Assembly: GCF_902502825.2 (NCBI RefSeq)
Contig: NZ_LR723670.1
Location: 3,820,001-3,884,000, forward strand
Direction: 5' to 3'
DNA length: 64,000 nt
Source of the DNA: Pseudorhizobium flavum
GTDB lineage: Bacteria; Pseudomonadota; Alphaproteobacteria; Rhizobiales; Rhizobiaceae
The notes under the pieces are model-generated. The model was not told the origin of the DNA, made no database searches, and saw only the letters and a program-made list of their open reading frames with translations. Shown piece by piece: positions 11,815 through 20,269 of the stretch; the stretch's first letter is position 1, and each line of letters begins with the position of its first letter. The position numbers and the translations under genes were made by a program.

Positions 11815-12675
11815 ATGACACGCTGGCTGTTGCCCGCTTTTCTTGCGGTCGGGGTCCTCGCAACATTGCTGTTGATCGTTGGACCAGCACTTTATGCCGT
11901 TTCCCTCAGCTTCTATGATTTGCCTTCGCTGACGGCACAACCGATGTGGGTCGGATTCGCCAAGTATGCTGAAGTCTTGGCCAGCGGCGACTTCTGGAAC
12001 GCCCTCTGGAATGGGATTGTCTACGCCGGGCTGGCAATCGTGCTGCAAGTGGTGCTCGGAATTGGCTTCGCTCTCATTCTCAACCAGAGATTCATCGGTC
12101 GGTCGCTTCTGCGCGCAGTTACGTTCCTGCCATATCTCTTGCCAACAGTTGTTGCGGTTCTGGTCTTCAAGTGGATGGTGGATGGCTCACTGGGCATCGT
12201 CACAATCCTGATGGACGACCTAGGTCTGCCGCCGATCTACTGGTTCGAGACTGAAACGGCCTCCATGGTGTCCGTGATCCTGATCTCGGTCTGGCTTTGG
12301 ACACCTTTTGTCACAACGACCTTCCTTGCCGGACTGCAAACGGTGCCAAGCCAGCTATACGAGGCGGCCCGCGTCGATGGAGCAGGCCCCATACGGCGCT
12401 TCTTTCATGTGACGCTGCCGTCACTGCGTCCGATCCTGACCGTCATCATCCTGCTTCGCGGCGTGTGGATGTTCAACAAGTTCGACGTTGTATGGCTGGC
12501 GACGGGCGGCGGACCTTTGGGCGCGACGGAGCATCTGCCAGTCCTATCATATCGCCAGGCGTTCGCGCTCTATGACATCGGGAGCGGCGCTGCGATCGCA
12601 ACGCTCTCCTTCTTCGTGCTGATGGTGGCCGTGGCCCTCTACTTCCGGGCATTTCCGATGGAGGAAAGCAAATGA
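11815..12675 (+). CDS. ABC sugar permease, MalF/UgpA type
   Basis: 286 residues with about six hydrophobic segments. It carries the conserved EAA loop of binding-protein-dependent permeases (YEAARVDGAGPIRRFFHVTLPSL, about 182-204), which docks on the ATPase. Length and motif fit the MalF/UgpA side of CUT1 importers. The gene is preceded by AGGAG and its last four bases (ATGA) overlap the start of the second permease. Confidence 0.94.
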   Translation: MTRWLLPAFLAVGVLATLLLIVGPALYAVSLSFYDLPSLTAQPMWVGFAKYAEVLASGDFWNALWNGIVYAGLAIVLQVVLGIGFALILNQRFIGRSLLRAVTFLPYLLPTVVAVLVFKWMVDGSLGIVTILMDDLGLPPIYWFETETASMVSVILISVWLWTPFVTTTFLAGLQTVPSQLYEAARVDGAGPIRRFFHVTLPSLRPILTVIILLRGVWMFNKFDVVWLATGGGPLGATEHLPVLSYRQAFALYDIGSGAAIATLSFFVLMVAVALYFRAFPMEESK

Positions 12676-13514
12676 GCCGACACATGACGAGCCAGCGGAT
12701 CGGCGGTCGGGCTCTTCTCTATCTTGCAGTTGTCATCCTCGCTATCTATAGCGCCTTCCCAATCTATTGGATGATCGTTTCCTCCCTGCGTCCGACGCAG
12801 GAAATGCTCCTCGACCCGACGCTGGTGCCGCGCGAGTGGACGCTTCAATACTATGCGAGTCTGCTGGCTCAGACCGATTACCCGCGCCAGTTCCTAAACA
12901 GTCTGATCGTTGCGGTGGTAACTGTGGCCCTCACCATGGTTCTTTCGATCATGATTGCCTACGGAGTCACGCGGCAGCGGATCCGTGGCAAGCAGATGAT
13001 CATTGCCGGTATGCTCTATGCCTACATGTTCCCGCCCCTCCTGCTTGCGATCCCGCTCTATGCGATGTTTACGATGATCGGGATCAACGACACGCTACTG
13101 TCATTGATCATCTCGCATCTGACGCTCACTATGCCTCTTGGCGTCTGGTTCCTCTGGGGCTTCTTCAAGACGATGCCGTTCGAACTGGAGGAAGCGGCTA
13201 TGGTCGATGGCTGCACCCGGCTCGGCGCCTTCCTAAGGGTCGTCTTGCCTCTTTCGGTTCCAGGACTCGTAACGGTTGCAATCTTCGCCTTTCTTCTCTC
13301 GTGGACCGACTACACGTTTGCGCTCGTGATGATCGGTTCCGATGCCAACAAGACAGTCCCGCTGGGGCTGGCATCGATGATCGGCGCTTTTGACCTTCGT
13401 TGGGGTGACGTGATGGCAGGATCCACGCTGATTGCCATGCCGCTCTTTGCCGCCTTCCTCGCGTTGCAACGATACTTTGTGCAAGGCCTCACCGCCGGTG
13501 CCGTGAAAGGGTAA
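12672..13514 (+). CDS. ABC sugar permease, MalG/UgpE type
   Basis: 280 residues, six hydrophobic helices. The EAA loop reads LEEAAMVDGCTRLGAFLRVVLPL, typical of MalG/UgpE. An N-terminal FPIYWMIVSSLR segment and the C-terminal end YFVQGLTAGAVKG are hallmarks of this subunit. Together with the preceding permease and the ATPase it completes a CUT1 importer. Confidence 0.94.
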   Translation: MSRHMTSQRIGGRALLYLAVVILAIYSAFPIYWMIVSSLRPTQEMLLDPTLVPREWTLQYYASLLAQTDYPRQFLNSLIVAVVTVALTMVLSIMIAYGVTRQRIRGKQMIIAGMLYAYMFPPLLLAIPLYAMFTMIGINDTLLSLIISHLTLTMPLGVWFLWGFFKTMPFELEEAAMVDGCTRLGAFLRVVLPLSVPGLVTVAIFAFLLSWTDYTFALVMIGSDANKTVPLGLASMIGAFDLRWGDVMAGSTLIAMPLFAAFLALQRYFVQGLTAGAVKG

Positions 13515-13518
13515 TGCC

Positions 13519-14574
13519 ATGACCATGCGGATCTTGGGAGCTCCCCTACGCTATGTGCAGGGGCCCGGGGCAGTCGATCGGCTTGCTGAAGAAGTGGCGA
13601 TCATCGGCGGCGGCCCGGCGGCGGTTGTCATCGATCCGGTGGCGCGGAGGCTTCTCGGCGACCGGATCATGCACCAGCTGCCGGACGCTCGCCTCTTGGA
13701 TTTCAATGGAGAATGCACGGCCGCAGAGATAGCAGCACGAGCGGCCGACGCCGGCGATGCCAGGCTCATGATCGGCATCGGTGGCGGCAAGGCAATCGAT
13801 ACGGCCAAGGGGGCAGCTATCGAACGCGGCCTTCCCGTCGCCATCGTGCCGACGATTGCTTCGAATGATAGTCCTACCAGTCATATCGCCGTCGTCTACA
13901 CACCGGAGCACGCCGTAGAGGGTGTCCGTCACATGAAGACGAACCCCGCCCTGGTGCTCGTCGACACCGCAGTCATCGCAGGAGCGCCACGTAGGTTTCT
14001 TGCAGCAGGCATTGGTGACGCCATGTCGAAACCCTACGAGCTGGCGGGGGCACTGGCTGGCGGGGGGCTCAACTTCTTTTCCGGACGACCGACCGAATTG
14101 ACGCAGGCGATTGTTGAACGCGCAAAACAGATCCTACTCACCGACAGCGAAGCTGCAATGGCCGCCACAGAACCTGACGAGAGTTTCGAGCGGGTCGTGG
14201 AGGCGACGGTCCTGCTCAGCGGGCTGGCCTTTGAGAGCGGCGGTCTTTCCATTGCCCATTCCATGGTCCGCGGTTTTTCCGTCATGCCGGCTCTTTCAGC
14301 CCTGCTCCATGGGGAAATGGTGGCTCTTGGAACTCTCACACAGCTCGCTGCGGGGCAAGGTAGCAACAAGGAGATTGCAGATCTGATGACCTTCTTCCGG
14401 CGGATCGGCTTGCCAACTTCCTTCGTGGAATTCGGCATAGAGGCTGTTGGTGACTTCGAGCGCATGGCCGAAGTTGCGCTTACAGCGCCCTATGCGGCCA
14501 ATTACTACCGAAGCCTGGAGGTAGCAGACTTGGTGCAGGCGATGCAGTCGCTTGACAAGAGGAGCGGCCGATGA
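13519..14574 (+). CDS. Iron/zinc-containing polyol dehydrogenase, GldA-like
   Basis: 351 residues. NAD-binding motif GIGGGKAIDTAK (about 91-102) and PTIASNDSPTS match glycerol dehydrogenase. The metal ligands of the family are present: D in GIGDAMSK, H in LSIAHSM and H in LLHGEMVALG. It would oxidise a secondary alcohol of a polyol to a ketone with NAD+. It starts four bases after the permease stop and its stop overlaps the SDR start (ATGA). With a kinase and an FAD oxidase in the same operon, the substrate may be a polyol or a glycerol derivative; this is inference. Confidence 0.88.
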   Translation: MTMRILGAPLRYVQGPGAVDRLAEEVAIIGGGPAAVVIDPVARRLLGDRIMHQLPDARLLDFNGECTAAEIAARAADAGDARLMIGIGGGKAIDTAKGAAIERGLPVAIVPTIASNDSPTSHIAVVYTPEHAVEGVRHMKTNPALVLVDTAVIAGAPRRFLAAGIGDAMSKPYELAGALAGGGLNFFSGRPTELTQAIVERAKQILLTDSEAAMAATEPDESFERVVEATVLLSGLAFESGGLSIAHSMVRGFSVMPALSALLHGEMVALGTLTQLAAGQGSNKEIADLMTFFRRIGLPTSFVEFGIEAVGDFERMAEVALTAPYAANYYRSLEVADLVQAMQSLDKRSGR

Positions 14575-15269
14575 GCGAGCCCAAGACGGTCGTGGTTACC
14601 GGCGGGGGAACCGGTATCGGTCTTGCGACTACGCAAGTGCTGGCAGAACGAGGGTGGCAGGTGACGGCGGCCGGCCTTGAGCGTGAGGATGGTTTCCCGG
14701 AGGAGGCGAGGTTCATCGAATGCGACGTCACCAACGCTCCTTCGCTTGCTCATATATTCAACGGAATGAACAGCCTGAGCGGTCTGGTGACCTGCGCCGG
14801 AACCATCCAGTTCGAAAGAGAATGGGACGCTGAGGTCTTTGAGAAGGTTATGGCTGTCAACGTCACTGGCGTCTTGTCCTCCTGCGTGAACGCTCGCGAG
14901 GCCCTGAAGCGAGGCGGCGGATCCATCGTCAATATAGCGTCCATGTGGAGTTGGTTCGGTAATCCGGTGGCGCCTGCCTATGGTACGAGCAAGGGAGCCG
15001 TCGCCGCGCTCACCCGCTCGCTGGCGGTGGCATGGGGCCAAAGTGGTATCCGGGTGAACGCAGTCGCGCCTGGATGGGTAGAGACTCGAATCTCGGAAGG
15101 CGCACGCGCTGACGCCGTGCGACGGGCGCGGATCGACGCGCGCATCCCCATGGGGCGCTGGGCAGGGGCGGCGGAAATTGCCCGTGTGGTGGCTTTCCTC
15201 CTTTCGGACGATGCTTCCTACGTTCATGGCGCCATTGTTCCAGTGGATGGCGGCTATCTGGCGGCTTGA
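14571..15269 (+). CDS. Short-chain dehydrogenase/reductase
   Basis: 232 residues, classical SDR length. Cofactor motif TGGGTGIG (about 11-18), the NVTG-type helix, catalytic Ser in NIASMWSW and the YxxxK pair in YGTSKGA are present, and the chain ends in DGGYLAA as in 3-ketoacyl-reductase-like SDRs. It is the last gene of the operon and overlaps the GldA-like gene. Probably a second NAD(P)-dependent oxidation or reduction step of the same pathway. Substrate unknown. Confidence 0.9.
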   Translation: MSEPKTVVVTGGGTGIGLATTQVLAERGWQVTAAGLEREDGFPEEARFIECDVTNAPSLAHIFNGMNSLSGLVTCAGTIQFEREWDAEVFEKVMAVNVTGVLSSCVNAREALKRGGGSIVNIASMWSWFGNPVAPAYGTSKGAVAALTRSLAVAWGQSGIRVNAVAPGWVETRISEGARADAVRRARIDARIPMGRWAGAAEIARVVAFLLSDDASYVHGAIVPVDGGYLAA

Positions 15270-15333
15270 GCGGGAACATCCAAAGTTCATAGGTAAGGAT
15301 ACGGCCAAGGCCGGCGCCGAACGTTGGCAGCCC

Positions 15334-17055
15334 TCAGATGGGCGCGCTCCTCAGGAAGTCGAAGTCGCAACCCTCATCCGCCTGCAGGACGTGATCGCGG
15401 TAAAGCATGTCGTAGCCGCGGCGAGCTGATCTTGTCTCCGTCGGCCGTTCGGCGCGCCGCCGCTCCAGTTCCTCCTCGGAGACGAGAAGGCGGATCGAAT
15501 GGTTCTTGACGCTGAGTTCGATCCGGTCGCCGTTGCGGATGAGGCCGATCGGCCCGCCCGAGGCAGCGTCCGGCGCGACGTGAAGCACGATCGTGCCGTA
15601 GGCGGTGCCACTCATGCGCGCGTCGGACATGCGAACCATGTCCTTGACGCCTGCGCGCGCGAGCTTTGCGGGGATCGGGATGTAGCCCGCTTCCGGCATG
15701 GCGGCGTCGCTGAGCGGGCCGGCATTCTGCAGCACGAGGAAGTCGTCGACCGTAACGTCGAGATCGGGTTCGTCGATGCGCGCGGCCAGATCCTCAAGCG
15801 AGGTGAAGACGACGGCGCGGCCGGTCTTTTCGAAGAGGTTCGGATCTGCGGCCGAGCGCTTGATGATGGCACCGCGCGGAGCCATGTTGCCGAACACGGC
15901 GAGCAGTCCGCCATTGTCGCGCACGGGTGCGTCGATCGGCCGGACGACATTTCGATCCACCCACGGATCTGCGGCCTCGATCCGGTCGCCGATGGTTTCG
16001 CCCGTGATCGTCTGACAGTCAAGATGGAGGAGATGCTTCAACTCGCGCATGACGGCGGGGATGCCGCCGGCGGCGTGGAGATCTTCCATATAGGCGGTGC
16101 CGGTCGGCTTGAGATCAACAAGCACGGGTGTCGTGTCACTGATCTCGTTCATGCGCTTCAGGTCGATAGTCAGTCCGACGCGGCCGGCAATGGCGGCAAG
16201 GTGGATGATCGCATTGGTCGAACCGCCGATCGCCATCAGGATGCGCAGGCCGTTCTCGAGGGCCTTCTCCGTCATGATCTTCTGTGGGGTCTTGTCGGAG
16301 CCGATCAGCGAGGCGGCGATGCGGCCGGTCTCCTCGGCCATGCGCAGGCGATCGGCGTCGACGGCGGGAATGGCGGCCGAACCTGCCGGCATCATGCCGA
16401 TCGCCTCGGCGAGCGAAGCCATCGTGCTGGCGGTCCCCATCACCGCGCAGGTGCCGCTGGTCGAGGCAAGGCGCTTCTCGACCGCGTCGATTCCCTGGTC
16501 GTCCACATCACCGGCACGATAGCGTTGCCAAAAGCGGCGGCAATCGGTGCATGCGCCGAGGCGTTCGCCGCGATGGCGGCTGGTCGACATCGGCCCGGCG
16601 ACGAGCTGGATCGCCGGCAGGCCGGCGGAAGCGGCCCCCATCAGCTGGGCGGGAACCGTCTTGTCGCAACCGCCGAGCAGAACCACCGAATCCATCGGCT
16701 GGGCGCGGATCATCTCCTCGACATCCATGGACATCAGATTGCGGAACTTTAGGCTGGTCGGGCTGAGGAAGACCTCGCCGAGTGAGATCGTCGGAAACTC
16801 GACCGGCAGGGCGCCGGCGGCCAGTACGCCCCGCTTCACCGCCTCGATCATCTCGGGAAAATGGCGGTGGCAATTGTTGAAGCCGCTTGCCGAATGGGCG
16901 ATGCCGACGACCGGCCGGTCGAGCATTTGCCGGCTATAGCCCATGGAGCTCGCAAAGGAGCGGCGCAGATAGAGGCTGAAATCGCGGTCGCCGTAGTTTG
17001 TTAGGCCGCGTGCAAAGCCCTTCGCCTTGTTGGTGGTCTTGTCGTCCTCGCTCAT
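15334..17055 (-). CDS. IlvD/Edd-family sugar-acid dehydratase
   Basis: 573 residues from ATG 17055. Fe-S-dependent dehydratase family: cysteine motifs GGCDKTVPA and GACTDC, the SSGTC-like STSGTCAVMGTASTM, GGSTNAIIHL and the C-terminal SDARMSGTAYGTIVLHVAP with the catalytic serine. The C-terminal part matches the sugar-acid dehydratase branch (L-arabonate/D-xylonate/galactonate type) rather than the amino-acid enzyme IlvD. It converts an aldonic acid to its 2-keto-3-deoxy form. The gene is cotranscribed with the aldehyde dehydrogenase (stop-to-start gap about 10 bases) and converges on the SDR gene. Confidence 0.88.
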   Translation of the reverse strand: MSEDDKTTNKAKGFARGLTNYGDRDFSLYLRRSFASSMGYSRQMLDRPVVGIAHSASGFNNCHRHFPEMIEAVKRGVLAAGALPVEFPTISLGEVFLSPTSLKFRNLMSMDVEEMIRAQPMDSVVLLGGCDKTVPAQLMGAASAGLPAIQLVAGPMSTSRHRGERLGACTDCRRFWQRYRAGDVDDQGIDAVEKRLASTSGTCAVMGTASTMASLAEAIGMMPAGSAAIPAVDADRLRMAEETGRIAASLIGSDKTPQKIMTEKALENGLRILMAIGGSTNAIIHLAAIAGRVGLTIDLKRMNEISDTTPVLVDLKPTGTAYMEDLHAAGGIPAVMRELKHLLHLDCQTITGETIGDRIEAADPWVDRNVVRPIDAPVRDNGGLLAVFGNMAPRGAIIKRSAADPNLFEKTGRAVVFTSLEDLAARIDEPDLDVTVDDFLVLQNAGPLSDAAMPEAGYIPIPAKLARAGVKDMVRMSDARMSGTAYGTIVLHVAPDAASGGPIGLIRNGDRIELSVKNHSIRLLVSEEELERRRAERPTETRSARRGYDMLYRDHVLQADEGCDFDFLRSAPI

Positions 17056-17065
17056 GGCCTGCTCC

Positions 17066-18505
17066 TCACGCGAACCGCATCTTGATGTACTTGGCTTCGA
17101 GATAGTCGAAGATGCCGAGCTGGCCGCCCTCGCGCCCCATGCCGCTCTCCTTGATGCCGCCGAAGGGAATTTCGGCGGCGGCCAGCAGCATGTCGTTGAC
17201 CCCCACCATGCCGACCTCGAGCGCCTCCGCCGCCTTGTTCGCGCCCTCGAGTGAGCAAGAGAAGACATAACCGGCAAGTCCGAAGGGCACGTCGTTGGCG
17301 CGCCTCACCGCATCGTCGAGATCGGAGAAGCTAGCGATCGGGGCGATCGGCCCGAACGGCTCCTCGGTCATCACCTCGGCGTTGTCCGGCACGTCGCCGA
17401 GAACCGTCGGTCGATAGAAGAAGCCGCGGTTGCGATCGGCCGGGATCTCTCCGCCGGCCAGCAGCGTTGCGCCTTTGCCGATGGCGTCGGAGACCATGTC
17501 AACGATGCGCTCGCGGCCACGGGCATTGGCCATCGGCCCCATCTCGATGCCATCATCGCTTCCGCGGCCAATCTTCAGGGCGTTGGCGAAATCAGCCATG
17601 GTGCGGGCGAAGGGTTCGTAGATCGACTGGTGGACGTAGAAGCGGCTCGGCGAAATGCAGACCTGGCCGGCATTGCGAAATTTCGCGCGGGCACAGGCCG
17701 TGGCGGCCGCAATCGGGTCGGCATCTTCCAGCACCAGCACGGGTGCGTGGCCGCCAAGCTCCATGGAAACCTTCTTCACCGTCTCGGCGCATTGCCTGAG
17801 GATCAGCTTGCCGACGGGAACGGATCCGGTCAGCGACACCTTCCGAACGACGGGGGAGGCGATCAGGTGGGCGGAAATGTCGGCGGACTTGCCGCTGACC
17901 ACGTTAAGCACGCCGGCCGGAAGGCCGGCCCGGATGGCGGCCGCGGCGATGTGGAGGGTGCTGGAGGGCGCTTCCTCCGATGGTTTGACCACGACGGGGC
18001 AACCGGCCGCGAGCGAGGCCGCGATCTTGCGGGCGGGCAGCAGGGCCGGAAAGTTCCAGGCGGTGAAGGCTGCGACCGGCCCAACCGGATCGAAACGGAC
18101 ATTGAGACGCACGCCGGTGTCCCGGCCGTCGAGCACATGGCCGAAGATGCGGCGTGCCTCGTCGGCATACCAGTCGAACTGGTCGATGGCAGCATTCCAT
18201 TCGCCGGCAGCCTCCGCAATCGGCTTGCCGGTTTCCGAACTCATGTCGCGCACTGCACGGTCGGAGACAGCGCGCATCTCGGTTGCGATACGGCGGAGGA
18301 GGGCACTGCGTTCCCATCCGGAGACCTTCCCCCAGCGTGAGGCCTCGCGGGCCAGCGCCGCCAGCACGTCATCGAGATCTGCGGCATCGGCCGAAGGCAG
18401 ATGGCCGAGGATATCCTCATCGACGGGATCGATCACGGGACGGGTCCGCCCGCTGCGCGCGGAGCGCCAATGACCGTCGATCAGCAGTCCAAAATCTTCA
18501 TACAT
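17066..18505 (-). CDS. NAD(P)-dependent aldehyde dehydrogenase, semialdehyde type
   Basis: About 480 residues. All class features are visible: TAWNFPALLPARKIA, the cofactor motif SLTGSVPVG, catalytic Glu in MELGGHAPV, catalytic Cys in GQVCISPSRF and the EEPFGPIAP segment. It resembles succinate- and 2-ketoglutarate-semialdehyde dehydrogenases. Next to a sugar-acid dehydratase this fits the last step of a non-phosphorylative pentose pathway that yields 2-oxoglutarate, though no keto-deoxy-acid dehydratase is left in the window. The start is the first or second M of MTMYEDFG. Confidence 0.87.
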   Translation of the reverse strand: MYEDFGLLIDGHWRSARSGRTRPVIDPVDEDILGHLPSADAADLDDVLAALAREASRWGKVSGWERSALLRRIATEMRAVSDRAVRDMSSETGKPIAEAAGEWNAAIDQFDWYADEARRIFGHVLDGRDTGVRLNVRFDPVGPVAAFTAWNFPALLPARKIAASLAAGCPVVVKPSEEAPSSTLHIAAAAIRAGLPAGVLNVVSGKSADISAHLIASPVVRKVSLTGSVPVGKLILRQCAETVKKVSMELGGHAPVLVLEDADPIAAATACARAKFRNAGQVCISPSRFYVHQSIYEPFARTMADFANALKIGRGSDDGIEMGPMANARGRERIVDMVSDAIGKGATLLAGGEIPADRNRGFFYRPTVLGDVPDNAEVMTEEPFGPIAPIASFSDLDDAVRRANDVPFGLAGYVFSCSLEGANKAAEALEVGMVGVNDMLLAAAEIPFGGIKESGMGREGGQLGIFDYLEAKYIKMRFA

Positions 18506-18515
18506 GGTCATTCTC

Positions 18516-18806
18516 TCAAATCAGGGTGCCGGCATACTGCCGCTGGACGTCATCGACCCAGTTGCCGACATTCCACCGACCATAGGCGCCGAGGCCCACG
18601 GCCGGGTCATCGCCGAAATAGACCGGCACGTGGACGAGGCTGAGGCCGGGCCAAGAATGTGCCTCCTCAAGCGCTGCCATCAGGCTAGACTCTTTTTCAC
18701 CGCCGGACAGGGCGAGGACGCCGCTTACCGCACCTGCCAACCCGACATAATCGACCGCAACACCGTCATTGGTGCGGAAGTCGCGGCCGTACTGTCCGTC
18801 GTCGAA
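18516..18806 (-). pseudogene. C-terminal fragment of a TPP-dependent enzyme
   Basis: The minus strand reads through ...DGVAVDYVGLAGAVSG, HVPVYFGDDPAVGLGAYGRW and NVGNWVDDVQ to a stop at 18516. This resembles the C-terminal end of acetolactate-synthase-like thiamine-pyrophosphate enzymes. The reading frame is open up to the insertion sequence at about 18807, so the 5' part of the gene is missing. It lies upstream of, and in line with, the aldehyde dehydrogenase and dehydratase genes and was probably the first gene of that operon. The family call is moderate; the truncation is clear. Confidence 0.6.
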
Positions 18807-18866
18807 TGATTTGAAACTTTTTGGGCGTGGGAAGATTGGAGTTTCCGGCTCGGTTTTCGGGTTGAT

Positions 18867-19847
18867 TTAAGCCGCTTTGGCCTGGTGGTTCAAGCGGCGT
18901 TGTCTGATGGTGTCGCGTTTGATCCTTTCGCGTTCGAGGAGGATTGTTTGGCCGCGCCCGAAGTAGACGTCGGCCGGGGTGAGATTTTCGAGGCTCTCGT
19001 GGTATCGGCGATGATTGTAATGCTCCACGAAGGCCGCGATCTGCGCTTCGAGGTCTTCCTGGAAGAAGTAGTTTTCCAGCAGAATGCGGCTCTTCAACGT
19101 CTGGTGCCAGCGCTCGATCTTGCCCTGCGTTTGGGGGTGGCCGGGAGCCCCGTGAACCTGATCGATCTTGTATTTGTCCAGCCATTCGCCGAGATCTGAG
19201 GCGACGTAACACGGGCCGTTATCCGACAGCAGGCGCGGCCGGTGTTCGACCTTGACCTTGTCGCAGCCTGAGGCGGCCAGCGCCAGGTCGAGCGTGTCGG
19301 TGACATCCTCGACCTTCATGCTGGTGCACAGCTTCCAGGCGATGATGTAGCGGGAATAATCGTCGAGGATGGTCGACAGATAGAACCATCCCCAGCCGAT
19401 GACCTTCAAGTAGGTGAAGTCAGTTTGCCACATCTCGTTCGGGCGCGTGGTCTTGTCCTTGAATTCGTCATTGGCCTTGATGACGATATAGGCTGGCGAG
19501 GTGATTAGGTCATGGGCCTTGAGCAGGCGGTAGACCGAAGCCTCTGAGACGAAATAGCTTTCCATGTCGGTGAACTTCACCGCCAGCTCGCGTGGCGACA
19601 GATCGGCATGATCGAGCGCGAGTGTGATGATGCGATCCCTGATATCGTCGGGGATACGGTTCCACACCCGTGACGGCGCGGATGTCCGGTCTTCCAGCCC
19701 CTCAACACCGTGGGTCTGGAAGCGATCATACCAGCGATAGAAGGTTGGTCTTGGAATGCCGAGCTTGTCGAGGGTTTGCCTGGCTGGCAGATGAGACCCC
19801 TCGACAAGCCGGATGATCTCGAGTTTTTCGGTGGCGGGATATCTCAT
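18867..19847 (-). CDS. IS3-family OrfB (DDE integrase)
   Basis: 326 residues. An N-terminal HTH region (LPARQTLDKLGIPRPTFYRWYDRF), then the rve core with D in MWQTDFTYL, D in LLSDNGPCY and E in GKIERWHQTLK as the catalytic triad. The end (YHESLENLTPADVYFGR) is typical of this class. Intact, so the element may still be mobile or act in trans. Confidence 0.9.
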   Translation of the reverse strand: MRYPATEKLEIIRLVEGSHLPARQTLDKLGIPRPTFYRWYDRFQTHGVEGLEDRTSAPSRVWNRIPDDIRDRIITLALDHADLSPRELAVKFTDMESYFVSEASVYRLLKAHDLITSPAYIVIKANDEFKDKTTRPNEMWQTDFTYLKVIGWGWFYLSTILDDYSRYIIAWKLCTSMKVEDVTDTLDLALAASGCDKVKVEHRPRLLSDNGPCYVASDLGEWLDKYKIDQVHGAPGHPQTQGKIERWHQTLKSRILLENYFFQEDLEAQIAAFVEHYNHRRYHESLENLTPADVYFGRGQTILLERERIKRDTIRQRRLNHQAKAA

Positions 19848-20269
19848 TCTTCGTCGCCCCCATCCGCGATCATGCTTTTTTTAAGCAGGCGGTTTTCCAG
19901 GGTGAGGTCGGCCAGCGCCTCTTTCAGGTCGCGGCTTTCACGGCGTAGCGCCTTGACCTCATCGCTGGTGGCCGAGCGGGCAGTGTCACCGGCTAGCCGC
20001 TTCTTGCCCGCTTCGAGGAATTCCTTCGACCAGCTATAATACAGGCTCTCGGCGATCCCTTCGCGGCGGCAGATCGCGGCAATGCTGTCTTCACCGCGAA
20101 GGCCTTCCAGCACGATGCGGATTTTCTCCTCCGACGAATGGTGCTTGCGCGTGGCGCGACGGATATCCTTGATCGTCTTCTCGGCCGACGATGTCTGCGG
20201 CCCGGTTTTCTGTCTCATCTTCGCTTCCTTTGAATGAGCTACGATGAGCCGAAAATCCTCTCTTCTCAA
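19844..20269 (-). CDS. IS3-family OrfA (helix-turn-helix)
   Basis: 141 residues as an open frame. The helix-turn-helix is at about 40-80 (KIRIVLEGLRGEDSIAAICRREGIAESLYYSWSKEFLEAG), followed by a coiled coil (VKALRRESRDLKEALADLTLENRLLKKSM). A run of seven A residues and a G (complement of 19876-19882) near its end allows a -1 slip that leads without stops into OrfB. Its last bases overlap the OrfB start (ATGA). Confidence 0.88.
   Translation of the reverse strand: MRREDFRLIVAHSKEAKMRQKTGPQTSSAEKTIKDIRRATRKHHSSEEKIRIVLEGLRGEDSIAAICRREGIAESLYYSWSKEFLEAGKKRLAGDTARSATSDEVKALRRESRDLKEALADLTLENRLLKKSMIADGGDEE

Noticed and set aside
15499..16752. Long plus-strand frame opposite the IlvD/Edd gene
   Set aside because: High GC produces long antisense frames; the minus strand carries the full conserved dehydratase motifs, and the plus frame has none.
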